From: Candidatus Zixiibacteriota bacterium
GTDB lineage: Bacteria; Zixibacteria; MSB-5A5; GN15; FEB-12
Assembly (NCBI GenBank): GCA_028289585.1
Contig: JANQPI010000010.1
Span: 496,001-560,000 of the forward strand
DNA: 64,000 nt
Direction of reading: 5' to 3'
Positions within the stretch are counted from its first letter, which is position 1. Every line of letters begins with the position of its first letter. Below the pieces are notes generated by a model, which did not search any database, had not been told where the DNA came from, and saw nothing but the letters and a program-made list of their open reading frames with translations. Below are positions 36,228-44,368 of the stretch, piece by piece. A program made the translations under genes and the position numbers.

Positions 36228-36557
36228 ATGCTTGTAGTTACTACTCCTCATCTGGAAGGGCAGAAAATTCGTACCTATCACGGGATGGTTACCGGTACGG
36301 CAATTCTCGGTGCGAATATCTTTAAGGATATCTTTGCTGGCATCCGCGACATCGTTGGCGGTCGCTCCGCTGCCTATGAACGTGAACTGGTGAAGGCAAA
36401 GGATATCGCTGTGCAAGAGATGATCGACGAAGCGCGTCAACGGGGAGCCAATTGTGTTCTCAGCGTTGATCTCGATTTCGAGACGATTACTGGCGGCGGT
36501 GGCAGCATGCTCATGGTCTCGGCATCGGGTACTGCAGCCGAAGCGATCCCCGCATAG
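36228..36557 (+). CDS. UPF0145/YbjQ-family protein
   Basis: A 109-residue YbjQ-type protein, a small fold that forms ring-like oligomers. Typical segments are [10 protein letters not shown] at the start, [20 protein letters not shown] in the middle and [17 protein letters not shown] near the end. Function is unknown in most organisms. AAGGATAAGG lies upstream of the ATG. It separates opcA from the lactonase gene in the operon, with no evident metabolic link. Confidence 0.85.
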   Translation: MLVVTTPHLEGQKIRTYHGMVTGTAILGANIFKDIFAGIRDIVGGRSAAYERELVKAKDIAVQEMIDEARQRGANCVLSVDLDFETITGGGGSMLMVSASGTAAEAIPA

Positions 36558-36573
36558 GGAACATGAGGTTACT

Positions 36574-37347
36574 ATCGGTCACCATCGCATAGCCCTGTTC
36601 TCCAGTGCCGGTGAACTTGCCCGGAAAGCCGCTGATTACTTACTCATGCGAATCGCATCCAAAGAAGCAACGGGCGGGAGTCGATTCTCGTTGGCGTTGT
36701 CAGGAGGTTCCACGCCGGCGGCGCTCTATACCGCCCTTACCGAGCGAAGCGATGCTGTTTCTATCGTCCAGGAGCGGGTTCTCTTCTTTTGGTCGGATGA
36801 GCGGCCAGTCGGTCCCGAGCATCCGGAATCGAACTTTGGTTTGGCCTACCGCCGACTGTTGCAGCCGCTGGGGGTGAGCGAGCAGAACTGGCATCGACCG
36901 CATGGAGAGGCCGCCGATCTGGATCGCGCCGCTGATGACTACAGCAACGAAATCCAGGTACACGTGTCCGAGCGTGACAACGGCTGGCCAACGTTGGACA
37001 TGATACTTCTCGGGCTGGGAACCGATGGTCACACGGCCTCGCTCTTTCCGGGAACATCGTTTCTGTCCACGGGGAGTCAGTTAGTATGGGCACCAGACGT
37101 TCCCTCCCTCGGAGCTAAGCGGTTAACGTTTTCGCTCCCTCTTATCAATGCCGCGCGCGAAATCATAATTATGGTCACAGGCGACGAAAAAGCTGACGCT
37201 GTCCGGGCAACGTTGTTTCCTGGTAAGACCGATCCGGTCCCGGCAGCATCTCTTGATGCGCGTCTGACGACTTGGTTGATTGACCGTCCCGCTGCACGCT
37301 ATATTCCAGTGGACGATGAACGAGTGGAGCCATGGCAACCAACATAG
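36574..37347 (+). CDS. pgl: 6-phosphogluconolactonase (start uncertain)
   Basis: A roughly 257-residue DevB-type lactonase hydrolysing 6-phosphogluconolactone. LALSGGSTPAALY, FFWSDERPVGPEHPESNFG and LGLGTDGHTASLFPG are all family signatures. No ATG, GTG or TTG lies near the expected N-terminus. The frame is open from a GTG at 36454, but that would overlap the previous gene by 104 bases with non-homologous residues. An ATC at 36574 with GAGG five bases upstream fits the length, and an ATG at 36563 is one base out of frame. So either a non-standard start or a one-base indel is present. Confidence 0.8.
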   Translation: MGHHRIALFSSAGELARKAADYLLMRIASKEATGGSRFSLALSGGSTPAALYTALTERSDAVSIVQERVLFFWSDERPVGPEHPESNFGLAYRRLLQPLGVSEQNWHRPHGEAADLDRAADDYSNEIQVHVSERDNGWPTLDMILLGLGTDGHTASLFPGTSFLSTGSQLVWAPDVPSLGAKRLTFSLPLINAAREIIIMVTGDEKADAVRATLFPGKTDPVPAASLDARLTTWLIDRPAARYIPVDDERVEPWQPT

Positions 37348-38312
37348 CAGGGTATGTCTCGGCCGGACGAGTTGAGCTGGCTGTTTGCCGGCAGGCCAGC
37401 GGAAAGATTTCGCTATCCCATCAGCGCCGGTTATCGACACGAGACTGGCCGAACTTCGAGCAGCTCTTACAGTCGTATCTCAAGTCACTTCCGAGCCCGT
37501 TCCACTCGGCCTGCTTCGGAGTTGCCGGACCCGTTCTTGGCGATACCGTATCGCCAACCAATCTCTCGTGGACATTGACCGGCTCCGGAATTCGCGAACG
37601 TTTTGCCTTCGAGCGTGTGACCTTGGTTAACGATCTCGTGGCTACGGCGCGTGGCGTCTTAACACTTTCCGACGATCGGATCTACCAGGTTAACCAGGGA
37701 GAGTCTCATCCCGACGGAAATCTGGGACTGGTGGCGGCTGGCGCCGGCCTCGGGGCCGCTCTGCTCGTCCAGGATCCCGACGGCGATTATGTGCCGTACG
37801 CTTCGGAGGCGGGACATGGCGACTTCGCGCCTGGCAACCAGCGAGAGGTCGAGTTGTGGGAGTACATCTATGGTGAACAGGGGCGAGTTGAAGTCGAAGA
37901 CGTTCTTTCCCAGCGCGGACTCGTTTCGATTTACGCGTGGCTTACCGAAAGTCGGAGTTTGACTACGCCCGACTGGTTTGCGGACGGACCAGACGGAGCT
38001 GAGCAGATTATGGAGCGGGCCCTGACGGGTACCGACGAGGTTGCCGTTGAAACGGTTGAGATCTGGTTGGACTGTCTGTCGTCGTTTGTTTCCGACTTTG
38101 CGCTAAACGGTATGACCGTTGGTGGGTTGTTCATCGGGGGCGTCATCGTTCCGGGACTGCTTACGGCTCTCAATGCTGCCTCCTTCATGGATCGATTCAC
38201 TAAGCCCGGGAAACTGACTCACCTGTTAGAACGAATGCCGGTTGGCATCGTGATCGAGGAACGTACCCCTCTGCTCGGCGCGGCGATTCTGGCCACTAAC
38301 GGCGAATTCTAA
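37332..38312 (+). CDS. glk: glucokinase
   Basis: A 326-residue ASKHA-fold glucokinase of the E. coli Glk type. ACFGVAGPVLGD, PTNLSW, LVNDLVATARGV, AAGAGLGAALL and EAGHGDFAP match the substrate and phosphate loops. It phosphorylates glucose at the entry to the pathway encoded by this operon. The start overlaps pgl by 16 bases. Confidence 0.88.
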   Translation: MATNIAGYVSAGRVELAVCRQASGKISLSHQRRLSTRDWPNFEQLLQSYLKSLPSPFHSACFGVAGPVLGDTVSPTNLSWTLTGSGIRERFAFERVTLVNDLVATARGVLTLSDDRIYQVNQGESHPDGNLGLVAAGAGLGAALLVQDPDGDYVPYASEAGHGDFAPGNQREVELWEYIYGEQGRVEVEDVLSQRGLVSIYAWLTESRSLTTPDWFADGPDGAEQIMERALTGTDEVAVETVEIWLDCLSSFVSDFALNGMTVGGLFIGGVIVPGLLTALNAASFMDRFTKPGKLTHLLERMPVGIVIEERTPLLGAAILATNGEF

Positions 38313-38315
38313 GCG

Positions 38316-38978
38316 ATGGCAGACGCGGTGCTTGTCTGTGCCGGAACGCTTACCCCGGCTACGGTCGAACGGTTTCGCCCGTTACTGACTGATGCCTACA
38401 CCGTGGCGGTTGACGGTGGGTATGAGCTGTTTCGTGCTCTCAAGTTGGCGCCAAACCTCCTGATCGGTGATCTTGATTCGTTCACCGGTGATCTGTCGGA
38501 GCTCCCACCCTCGACCGAGGTCGTAACCTTTCCTTCTGACAAGGACGCTACTGACCTGGCGCTTGCACTGCACCATTGTGACCAAAACGATTTGCGACGT
38601 ATCCGAGTTCTTATGCCCGACCTCGGCGATCTCGATCATCTGCTTGGCAGCCTGCTTCTCTTAGCGGCGTTTGGCAAACAGGGGTCTCCGGGTCAGCGGG
38701 AGATACAGATTCACACGTCGGAACAGATCGTTGAGTGGTGTTGGGATGGGGAGCGGACAATTACGGATCGAGCTGGGGTGCGTCTCTCCGTTATCCCGCT
38801 GTCTGAAAAGATTCGACTTACTACTCGCGGAACAGACTACGATGTCACCGACTGCGAGCTGGTCCGCGGCGAGACCCGGGGACTGCGCAATCGTCTTCGC
38901 AATGATACGGCAAGTGTGAAAGTTGTAGGCGAGGCGTTCATCGTTTTCGGGGAAATGCCGATTACCGAGACAGGGTGA
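38316..38978 (+). CDS. thiN: thiamine pyrophosphokinase
   Basis: A 220-residue thiamine pyrophosphokinase. The N-terminal catalytic domain has AVDGGYELF, LIGDLDSF and PSDKDATDLALAL, the family's Mg/ATP and thiamine pyrophosphate signatures, and a TPK-type B1-binding domain ends the protein. It makes ThDP, the cofactor of the transketolase encoded earlier in the same operon, which gives a plausible reason for its place there. It starts three bases after glk and is the last gene before tRNA-Gln. Confidence 0.85.
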   Translation: MADAVLVCAGTLTPATVERFRPLLTDAYTVAVDGGYELFRALKLAPNLLIGDLDSFTGDLSELPPSTEVVTFPSDKDATDLALALHHCDQNDLRRIRVLMPDLGDLDHLLGSLLLLAAFGKQGSPGQREIQIHTSEQIVEWCWDGERTITDRAGVRLSVIPLSEKIRLTTRGTDYDVTDCELVRGETRGLRNRLRNDTASVKVVGEAFIVFGEMPITETG

Positions 38979-38983
38979 GGCGG

Positions 38984-39011
38984 TTGACAGCCGCACGTAT
39001 GCCCCTATATT
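38984..39011 (+). promoter_or_regulatory. promoter of tRNA-Gln
   Basis: A perfect TTGACA, 16 bases, then TATATT, about 38 bases before the tRNA 5' end. Confidence 0.7.
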
Positions 39012-39048
39012 CAGGAGTTCAGGGGTAGGGTTCTTGCCTCCCCGGTAC

Positions 39049-39122
39049 TGGGAGATCGTTCAATGGTAGGACACACGGCTCTGGACCGTGGAATCGGGGT
39101 TCGAGTCCCTGTCTCCCAGCCA
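39049..39122 (+). tRNA. tRNA-Gln (anticodon CUG)
   Basis: A complete cloverleaf folds: acceptor TGGGAGA/TCTCCCA with discriminator G and an encoded CCA, anticodon stem CACGG/CCGTG with loop CTCTGGA (anticodon CTG), and T-arm CGGGG TTCGAGT CCCTG. Its 3' end is duplicated at 44032-44063, so it is the integration target of the island to its right and remains intact. Confidence 0.93.
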
Positions 39123-39123
39123 T
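39092..39123 (+). repeat. attL of the tRNA-Gln island
   Basis: The 3' part of tRNA-Gln plus one following base, matching 44032-44063 with a single G/A difference in the T-loop. Confidence 0.8.
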
Positions 39124-39190
39124 TTTTAAGTCCCTCATTGACAATCTTTTAGCTTCTCGGTGTTCTTCGTCTGCGAGCACTGCGGCCGCT

Positions 39191-41242
39191 TTGTGGCCGG
39201 TTGGAGTCGCTCTAACGACAATCTGCAAGCGCGGCAACAGCTATTCCGTTGACTTCTATTTTGAGGGAAAGCGCCGCCGTTTAGCTGTCGGAAAGTCCAA
39301 GAAGGTTGCCGAGAGACTCCTCAAGAAGATCGAAGTGGATATCTCGGAAGGCCGTTTCAAGCTGTCGTCGAGCGAATCCTCAATCGACGCGATCTTCGAG
39401 GCTTACCTGGCACACTCTCGGGCGAACAACGCACCGTCCACGTATCAACGCTATCGAGTCTCACTGGAGCACTTCCAGCGGTTCATCGCCGCTGAGTTCC
39501 CAACCGTGGATAGGCCGTCAAGGGTGACGCCAGTAGTGCTAGACCGTTACAAAGTGTGGCGCCAGGAGGTTGATCCGCGGACCCTGAGTTTGGAAGGTAC
39601 GTCCGCTAAGCCAACTGCCATAAACGCTCGCAGTGTTGGGCCTGGGACTGTAAACGCGGAGCTCAAGTTACTTCGCATGGTGTTCAAGTTCGCGATTGAA
39701 CGTGGACTCGCATCTGGCAATCCATTGGATGGTATCCGCTACCTAAAGGTGTTGAAGAAGTCGGAGCCACGATTTCTCTCGAAGAGTGAGTGTCGAGCTC
39801 TCCTCGATGCCGCTGACGACCACATGAGACCGATTGTGTTCACCCTTTTGAATACGGGTCTTCGACTTGGTGAGTTGATACATCTCGAGTGGGCCGATCT
39901 CGTCTATCGAGGCGAAGTGATTAAGAAGGGTTCGCCCACCACACTCTATCTGTCAGATTCGGCAGCAATTCGGCATACCGCTTCGTTTATCTATATGGAT
40001 ACTGACAGTATTCCGGCTGATAGTCTGGAGTTGTTTGTTCGCGTCTCGCGACTACGTGAGGATGGGGATTATGTTCAGGCGAATGCTGAGCAGAGCTTTG
40101 GGCCGCGCATCATTGGCACGCAAGCATCCGCAAGCATTAGTTACTGCCTAGCATATGACTTGTATACAGGAGACTCCATCCGATTCATCGCCTCTTCAGA
40201 GTACGACGCTTTCAGCGACTCGTATTACTGGTTCGTTGATACGACCTTTCAACCGCATAACGTAAGCTCTGGCTCTTTCACTTTTGATAATGTCTATAAC
40301 AACGATAGAGCAAGATACTTGCGTCTTGACGAACATGCATTCATGCCTCTCTCGCTCACGAGAGATGACACGGTAAGATGGTTGGTACGATTCTCCGGAG
40401 TACACCCAGCGACTGGTCTCTTGGATTCAACTGAGATTGAGATACAAGTTACACAAGCACCAAGGATCGGAAATGGTGGCAACAATCTTGATTACCTATT
40501 CACATCGTGGGGAGATGCGTATGGGTTACCTCCCCAGCTATTGAAAGCCATCGCGAAGAAGGAAAATGACAATTTCGCAACGAACACCTTCCGATATGAG
40601 GATGGGTTGGATGAGCAGACTCTTCAAGACCCTGGTGTGGCTATTGCCAATGGATTTAGAAGAGCATATCTGTTGGCTGATTCCGCACGAACAGGTTCTC
40701 CGAAAGGACTATTGTTGACGAGCGAACTGGTGGACCAGGGCGACAGCGTTGCGGCACTGGATATTGATCCGTACTCACTGCTTAGAAACAACTCCCTTCA
40801 ACTTGTTGATGTACAGGACTTGGATGAAAACGCCAGGATTGATATCCAAGAGTTGAAGTCCCTGAATCCGGGCAAATTCGCAAACATTGGCCCGGGAGAG
40901 TTTACCGCTCAGGTCATTTTGACTTCATCATACGGCCTCATGCAGCCCTTGCAACTGTCTTTGCAAGACTTCGTGAATTTCAAGTTCCGTAATCCTCAGA
41001 CCTTGCTTACCGATGTGAACACGAATGTTGCCTGGTCATCCAAAATGCTTCGCTTCATAGATGCTGGGTTCGTCGATGATCCCGCTGTGAACGGTAAGGT
41101 GTTTGAAGACTATGTATATGAGATCGCGTACAAGTACAATGGAGGCCCCGGTGCAACGCTGATTCAGAGTGGCCCTGCTCATGAATATGCTCTCACTGTC
41201 CTCTCATATATTCGAGATGACGGATTCTGGCCTGGAGAATGA
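39191..41242 (+). CDS. chimeric integrase fragment fused to a lytic transglycosylase-like domain
   Basis: A 683-residue open frame made of two unrelated parts. Residues 1 to about 240 are a tyrosine recombinase: SAM-like N-terminal domain, core-binding region and the first catalytic box LLNTGLRLGELIHLEWADL. The His-x-x-Arg and Tyr boxes are missing, so it should be inactive. Beyond roughly base 39930 the frame becomes part of an extracytoplasmic protein. Its end is SLT-like: a catalytic-Glu-like LLKAIAKKENDNF, SSYGLMQ, NVAWSSKMLR and YKYNGGPG. It probably arose by a deletion or insertion joining two genes. A TTG at 39191 is the apparent start. No signal peptide is present, so export of the SLT half from this frame is unlikely. 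Confidence 0.75.
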   Translation: MWPVGVALTTICKRGNSYSVDFYFEGKRRRLAVGKSKKVAERLLKKIEVDISEGRFKLSSSESSIDAIFEAYLAHSRANNAPSTYQRYRVSLEHFQRFIAAEFPTVDRPSRVTPVVLDRYKVWRQEVDPRTLSLEGTSAKPTAINARSVGPGTVNAELKLLRMVFKFAIERGLASGNPLDGIRYLKVLKKSEPRFLSKSECRALLDAADDHMRPIVFTLLNTGLRLGELIHLEWADLVYRGEVIKKGSPTTLYLSDSAAIRHTASFIYMDTDSIPADSLELFVRVSRLREDGDYVQANAEQSFGPRIIGTQASASISYCLAYDLYTGDSIRFIASSEYDAFSDSYYWFVDTTFQPHNVSSGSFTFDNVYNNDRARYLRLDEHAFMPLSLTRDDTVRWLVRFSGVHPATGLLDSTEIEIQVTQAPRIGNGGNNLDYLFTSWGDAYGLPPQLLKAIAKKENDNFATNTFRYEDGLDEQTLQDPGVAIANGFRRAYLLADSARTGSPKGLLLTSELVDQGDSVAALDIDPYSLLRNNSLQLVDVQDLDENARIDIQELKSLNPGKFANIGPGEFTAQVILTSSYGLMQPLQLSLQDFVNFKFRNPQTLLTDVNTNVAWSSKMLRFIDAGFVDDPAVNGKVFEDYVYEIAYKYNGGPGATLIQSGPAHEYALTVLSYIRDDGFWPGE

Positions 41243-41991
41243 AGAAACGGAGTCTCCGCATGCGCTTACACGTGCTAGTAGTAACGTTGCTGTTTAATTC
41301 GGCAGTTGTCGGTTCGTCGGTTGCCGGCGCTGATGTTGTAGTCGAGGATTTGGCGGACGAAAGTGATCAGGTCTTTGAGTCGTTCGCTACGGATTCTGTT
41401 CATGAAGCTTGTGCTGACTTGATCGATATAGAGCTCGGAATGGAGACTCAACATCCTAATCCTGACGGAGAGCCTAGTTACATTACGTACGAACCCTGGC
41501 TCAAGGACAGCCTAACGGTACGAGTTGGATCTGACTCAATCCTGGTTGTTGTCGTTGGCTGTCCACGAGGTATCCATGCGAATGTCGTGTTGCTGAGCCG
41601 CACGAGTGCTGGGGACCTTCTTCTAGTAGATCGAATCGATTTCCGTCTTCCGGGCATGCGGGCAAGGATCGTGGATAGTACGCTTGACTTGAACGGCGAT
41701 GAGAATCCAGAAATCCAGGTGTACATGGACGGTGGCAATCGCACAGCTCACTGTTCGTTCTTCAGCGTATCGCTTGCTCAACTGACACCGATTCTACTGG
41801 ATGGAGAGTATTCACATTTCGGATTCGGAGGCGACATTGGGATCGTGACTGTTCCATATGATGCTACTCTGGGTTACGGACAGATCAAGCAGGTAGATTT
41901 TGCCGCGTCATATGGGCAGACTGCAGAGATTGCTACGATCTACAGAGTAGTACAGAACCGAGCCACGAGAACTGATGGCGACATCGAGTAA
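41239..41991 (+). CDS. exported protein of unknown function
   Basis: A 250-residue protein with a clear N-terminal signal peptide (basic start KKRSLRMRLH, then a hydrophobic stretch to about residue 30). The family is not recognised. A single DLNGDENPEIQVYM loop resembles an FG-GAP-type calcium loop. Three Cys residues lie in the mature part. The ATG overlaps the stop of the integrase-transglycosylase frame (ATGA), so the two were probably an operon before the fusion. Confidence 0.7.
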   Translation: MKKRSLRMRLHVLVVTLLFNSAVVGSSVAGADVVVEDLADESDQVFESFATDSVHEACADLIDIELGMETQHPNPDGEPSYITYEPWLKDSLTVRVGSDSILVVVVGCPRGIHANVVLLSRTSAGDLLLVDRIDFRLPGMRARIVDSTLDLNGDENPEIQVYMDGGNRTAHCSFFSVSLAQLTPILLDGEYSHFGFGGDIGIVTVPYDATLGYGQIKQVDFAASYGQTAEIATIYRVVQNRATRTDGDIE

Positions 41992-42082
41992 CCGTAGGAG
42001 TAGGATTCTAAAGAATCTCTAAAATCGAGCTTCCTCGTAGCGCTTCCAACTGCACTGAACTTCCTTTAAACTCCACGAGCTT

Positions 42083-42108
42083 GCTCCTTGCAATTCACGG
42101 AGTTATGT
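42083..42108 (+). promoter_or_regulatory. possible promoter overlapping a palindrome
   Basis: A weak -35/-10 pair near TTGCTC and TATGTA, spaced 17, overlaps the perfect inverted repeat GAGTTAT-GT-ATAACTC at 42100-42115. This is an operator-like arrangement ahead of the 54-aa gene. Confidence 0.3.
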
Positions 42109-42231
42109 ATAACTCTATCTGTGGTAGGAGAATGGGGGCATCATATCCTTGCCCCTCTCTGATTCAGTTGTTCATGAAGAACAGAGTTGCTGCGGAATAG
42201 TGTCTAGATATTCACAGGAGGAGGATACCGC

Positions 42232-42396
42232 ATGGCTTACGTCAAAAACGGCGATCGTTGCGCAGATTGCAGCAAGTGCAAAGTATGGTCCACGGACCCA
42301 AAGAAAGCCACATGTCAACTCTATCGCGAAGAAGGTTTTCACCCCGATCGCCCGATTCCTACCAAGTGCAATAACAAAGTGACCCGCCGTTACTGA
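42232..42396 (+). CDS. 54-aa Cys-rich small protein
   Basis: A short frame starting MAYVKNGDRCADCSKC and ending CNNKVTRRY. Five cysteines are present, three of them as CADCSKC, so it is probably a small zinc- or metal-binding protein. A near-perfect Shine-Dalgarno (AGGAGGAGG) ends about six bases before the ATG, which strongly supports translation. It lies alone between the exported protein and the FGE-domain gene of the island. No family is recognised. Confidence 0.7.
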   Translation: MAYVKNGDRCADCSKCKVWSTDPKKATCQLYREEGFHPDRPIPTKCNNKVTRRY

Positions 42397-42545
42397 TGCT
42401 TACAATATCTTGAGCATAGACGGGCGTTATGCTGAATTGTTGCGACTTCTTAACTGTAGTTGGCCTCTATTAACTAGTAGCTGCAACTGCGATCCCGTTG
42501 ACGTCGACTAACAAATCGAATCTGACCACTGCATAATCCAAGGGG

Positions 42546-43742
42546 ATGGCCATGGGAAGCAAGATCGCCATCGATCCTAGCAACATTTTGATCAGCATTT
42601 ATGATATGGTTTCGTACGCCGAACACTTTTCAGAAGAAGAATGTAACATCATTGAAAATACGTTCAGGTCAATGGCCAGATACCAGGATCCGGAGCTTTC
42701 TATGACGTATTTTCACAATTTCCTTCTTGAAGAACATTTCGAGTTGTTGACGTGCCCGAATTGCCATGAAACCTGTCTCTTCAAATGGCTTGCCCTTGGT
42801 TATCACAAACATTCGGTCTGCGGGTACAAATGGATGGAGACGCCATGGAGGACCCTGTGGGAAAACATCAAGCGCTTGTTTGGGCCGACAAAGTTTGAAG
42901 TCAAGGGCATTACAGCTTTGTCGTTATTGGCTCTTCCTTTGCAGTTTATTGTGTATTTCGTGAGAGAAAGATCGAAAGCCCGTGGCGAGATTCGTGGTAC
43001 TGACCAGCTACACAATCACCTGAAGCAAACGAATCAGATTGTCGATATCGGAGCTGGCGCTTCACTCACGCTTGTGATGATCCACCCCGGTACTTTTATG
43101 ATGGGTGGAGAAGAACAGAGGCCAGATGAACAGCTTCCCGCACATCGAGTTTCCTTCGATCGAGGGTTCTGGCTTGGAAAGTATCCAGTGACTCAAACTC
43201 AGTATAGAGCTGTGACGGGATTATGCCCTTCGAAACACGAAGGTGACGATCACCCGGTGGAGAACTTGAGCTGGGAGGAAGCCCAAGCTTTCCTAGACGC
43301 CCTGAACAAACTCGAGGACACATCAGGCGGTGAGTTCCGATTTCCCACTGAAGCTGAATGGGAGTACGCTTGCAGGGCAGGCAACACTGGACGTTACTGC
43401 TTCGGGAACGACGAATCAGCATTGTGCGATTATGCTTGGTTCGGTGAAGGTATCAGAGATGGAAGAACTCATCCAGTCGGCAAGCAAAAGCCAAACGTAT
43501 GGGGTCTTCACGATATGCATGGTAATGTGGGGGAATGGTGTGCTGACGAATGGCACGATAATTACGTGGGGGCTCCGTGCAACGGCAGCGCGCGTCAGGA
43601 CGGTGATGGTGATCGCATAGTCCGTGGCGGGCATTTCCTTAGCTCAGCAGAGAGCTGCCGAAGTGCGGCTCGCGATGGTAGAGAGCCAAATGGACAGTTT
43701 GAGTTTGTGGGGTTTAGAATTGCGCGTACAACAAACAACTAG
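42546..43742 (+). CDS. membrane protein with zinc ribbon and FGE/SUMF1-type domain
   Basis: A 398-residue protein. Residues about 74-100 hold CPNCHETC...VCGYKW, a zinc-ribbon-like element, followed by one membrane helix (about 122-140, ALSLLALPLQFIVYFV). The last 220 residues form a formylglycine-generating-enzyme/sulfatase-modifying-factor domain: MIHPGTFMMGG, FWLGKYPVTQTQYRAVTG, FRFPTEAEWEYACRAG, LHDMHGNVGEWCADEW and IVRGGHF. The catalytic Cys pair of true FGE is not evident, so it is more likely a C-type-lectin-fold binding or accessory domain. It is the last gene of the tRNA-Gln island. Confidence 0.85.
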   Translation: MAMGSKIAIDPSNILISIYDMVSYAEHFSEEECNIIENTFRSMARYQDPELSMTYFHNFLLEEHFELLTCPNCHETCLFKWLALGYHKHSVCGYKWMETPWRTLWENIKRLFGPTKFEVKGITALSLLALPLQFIVYFVRERSKARGEIRGTDQLHNHLKQTNQIVDIGAGASLTLVMIHPGTFMMGGEEQRPDEQLPAHRVSFDRGFWLGKYPVTQTQYRAVTGLCPSKHEGDDHPVENLSWEEAQAFLDALNKLEDTSGGEFRFPTEAEWEYACRAGNTGRYCFGNDESALCDYAWFGEGIRDGRTHPVGKQKPNVWGLHDMHGNVGEWCADEWHDNYVGAPCNGSARQDGDGDRIVRGGHFLSSAESCRSAARDGREPNGQFEFVGFRIARTTNN

Positions 43743-43882
43743 ATGCGCCATTAATCTCGTCGGCAGAATGCGACACTACTTTGTGTGTCTCCGAGCTCCG
43801 ATTGCTAAAAACCACGGAATGGAATAGAGTGCATCATTCACTCTGTTGTGGGTGTTTTCTGCTCGGTAGAAGATGGTCTCAT

Positions 43883-43899
43883 GTGACCATTTTGTGACC
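43883..43899 (+). repeat. GTGACC direct repeat pair near attR
   Basis: GTGACC, five bases, GTGACC. The second copy starts 142 bp before the T-arm GGGG of attR, the same distance as at the other island end (9985-10001). Confidence 0.5.
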
Positions 43900-44031
43900 G
43901 GTAGAGGTCCAAATAGAACAAACTAGATGAGATTTCTACAAAGCTTAGAGAAGATGTAACTCGCTGCCGTAGAGTCGTTTGTAGCCATAAGGCGTTGTCT
44001 GGTAAGGGTCTATGGAAATTCCCCGGAGCGA

Positions 44032-44063
44032 AATCGGGGTTCGAATCCCTGTCTCCCAGCCAT
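44032..44063 (+). repeat. attR of the tRNA-Gln island
   Basis: Matches 31 of 32 bases of the tRNA-Gln 3' end (39092-39123) including the encoded CCA. Upstream sequence does not fold as the rest of a tRNA. Confidence 0.8.
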
Positions 44064-44212
44064 AATCACTACCGATTTCAAATCCCGTATCGCTGCTTGG
44101 CTAAATGAGCCTCAGATCCGTTGATTCGATTTTCAGCTTTTTCATTCCCGTGGTTTGTGCGTCAAGAGACTAGCTTGACGAATAGCGCCTCAAAGTGCAG
44201 ATTGTCAGAGTC

Positions 44213-44274
44213 AAAAAAGCAGCGGGAAGCCGATGGACGAACTTCCCGCTGATAATCCTCCCCCAGAGGGTTAT
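44213..44274 (-). terminator. tandem hairpins with minus-strand T-run
   Basis: A6 is followed by a 10-bp stem (CAGCGGGAAG/CTTCCCGCTG, 44220-44251) and then a second small hairpin (ATAATCCTC/GAGGGTTAT, one mismatch, 44252-44274). Read on the minus strand it ends in a T-run like an intrinsic terminator, but no minus-strand gene runs into it. Confidence 0.35.
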
Positions 44275-44368
44275 TGCTTTGGAGTCTTCCTGCTGAATAA
44301 TACGGCTGGACAATGACATTCAACGCCACCAATATGAAAGAAATGAAAAAATATGTCGATAGATTTTG

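Larger units (their letters stand above)
39092..44063 (+). mobile_element. about 5-kb integrated island in tRNA-Gln
   Basis: A 32-bp direct repeat of the tRNA 3' end (one mismatch) bounds the region. An integrase fragment lies directly next to the tRNA, and the cargo genes differ in style from the flanking metabolic operon. The integrase is truncated, so the element is probably no longer able to move by itself. Confidence 0.8.
43743..44368. other. gene-free region across the island's right end
   Basis: No convincing coding frame. It contains a short hairpin (AGAGTG/CACTCT, 43826-43844), the GTGACC repeat pair (43883-43899), attR (44032-44063) and a tandem hairpin structure (44213-44274) ahead of the AAA+ activator gene. 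Confidence 0.55.

Noticed and set aside
42546-43742. Diversity-generating retroelement target
   Set aside because: The FGE fold is a common DGR target, but no reverse transcriptase, template repeat or accessory gene is present nearby.
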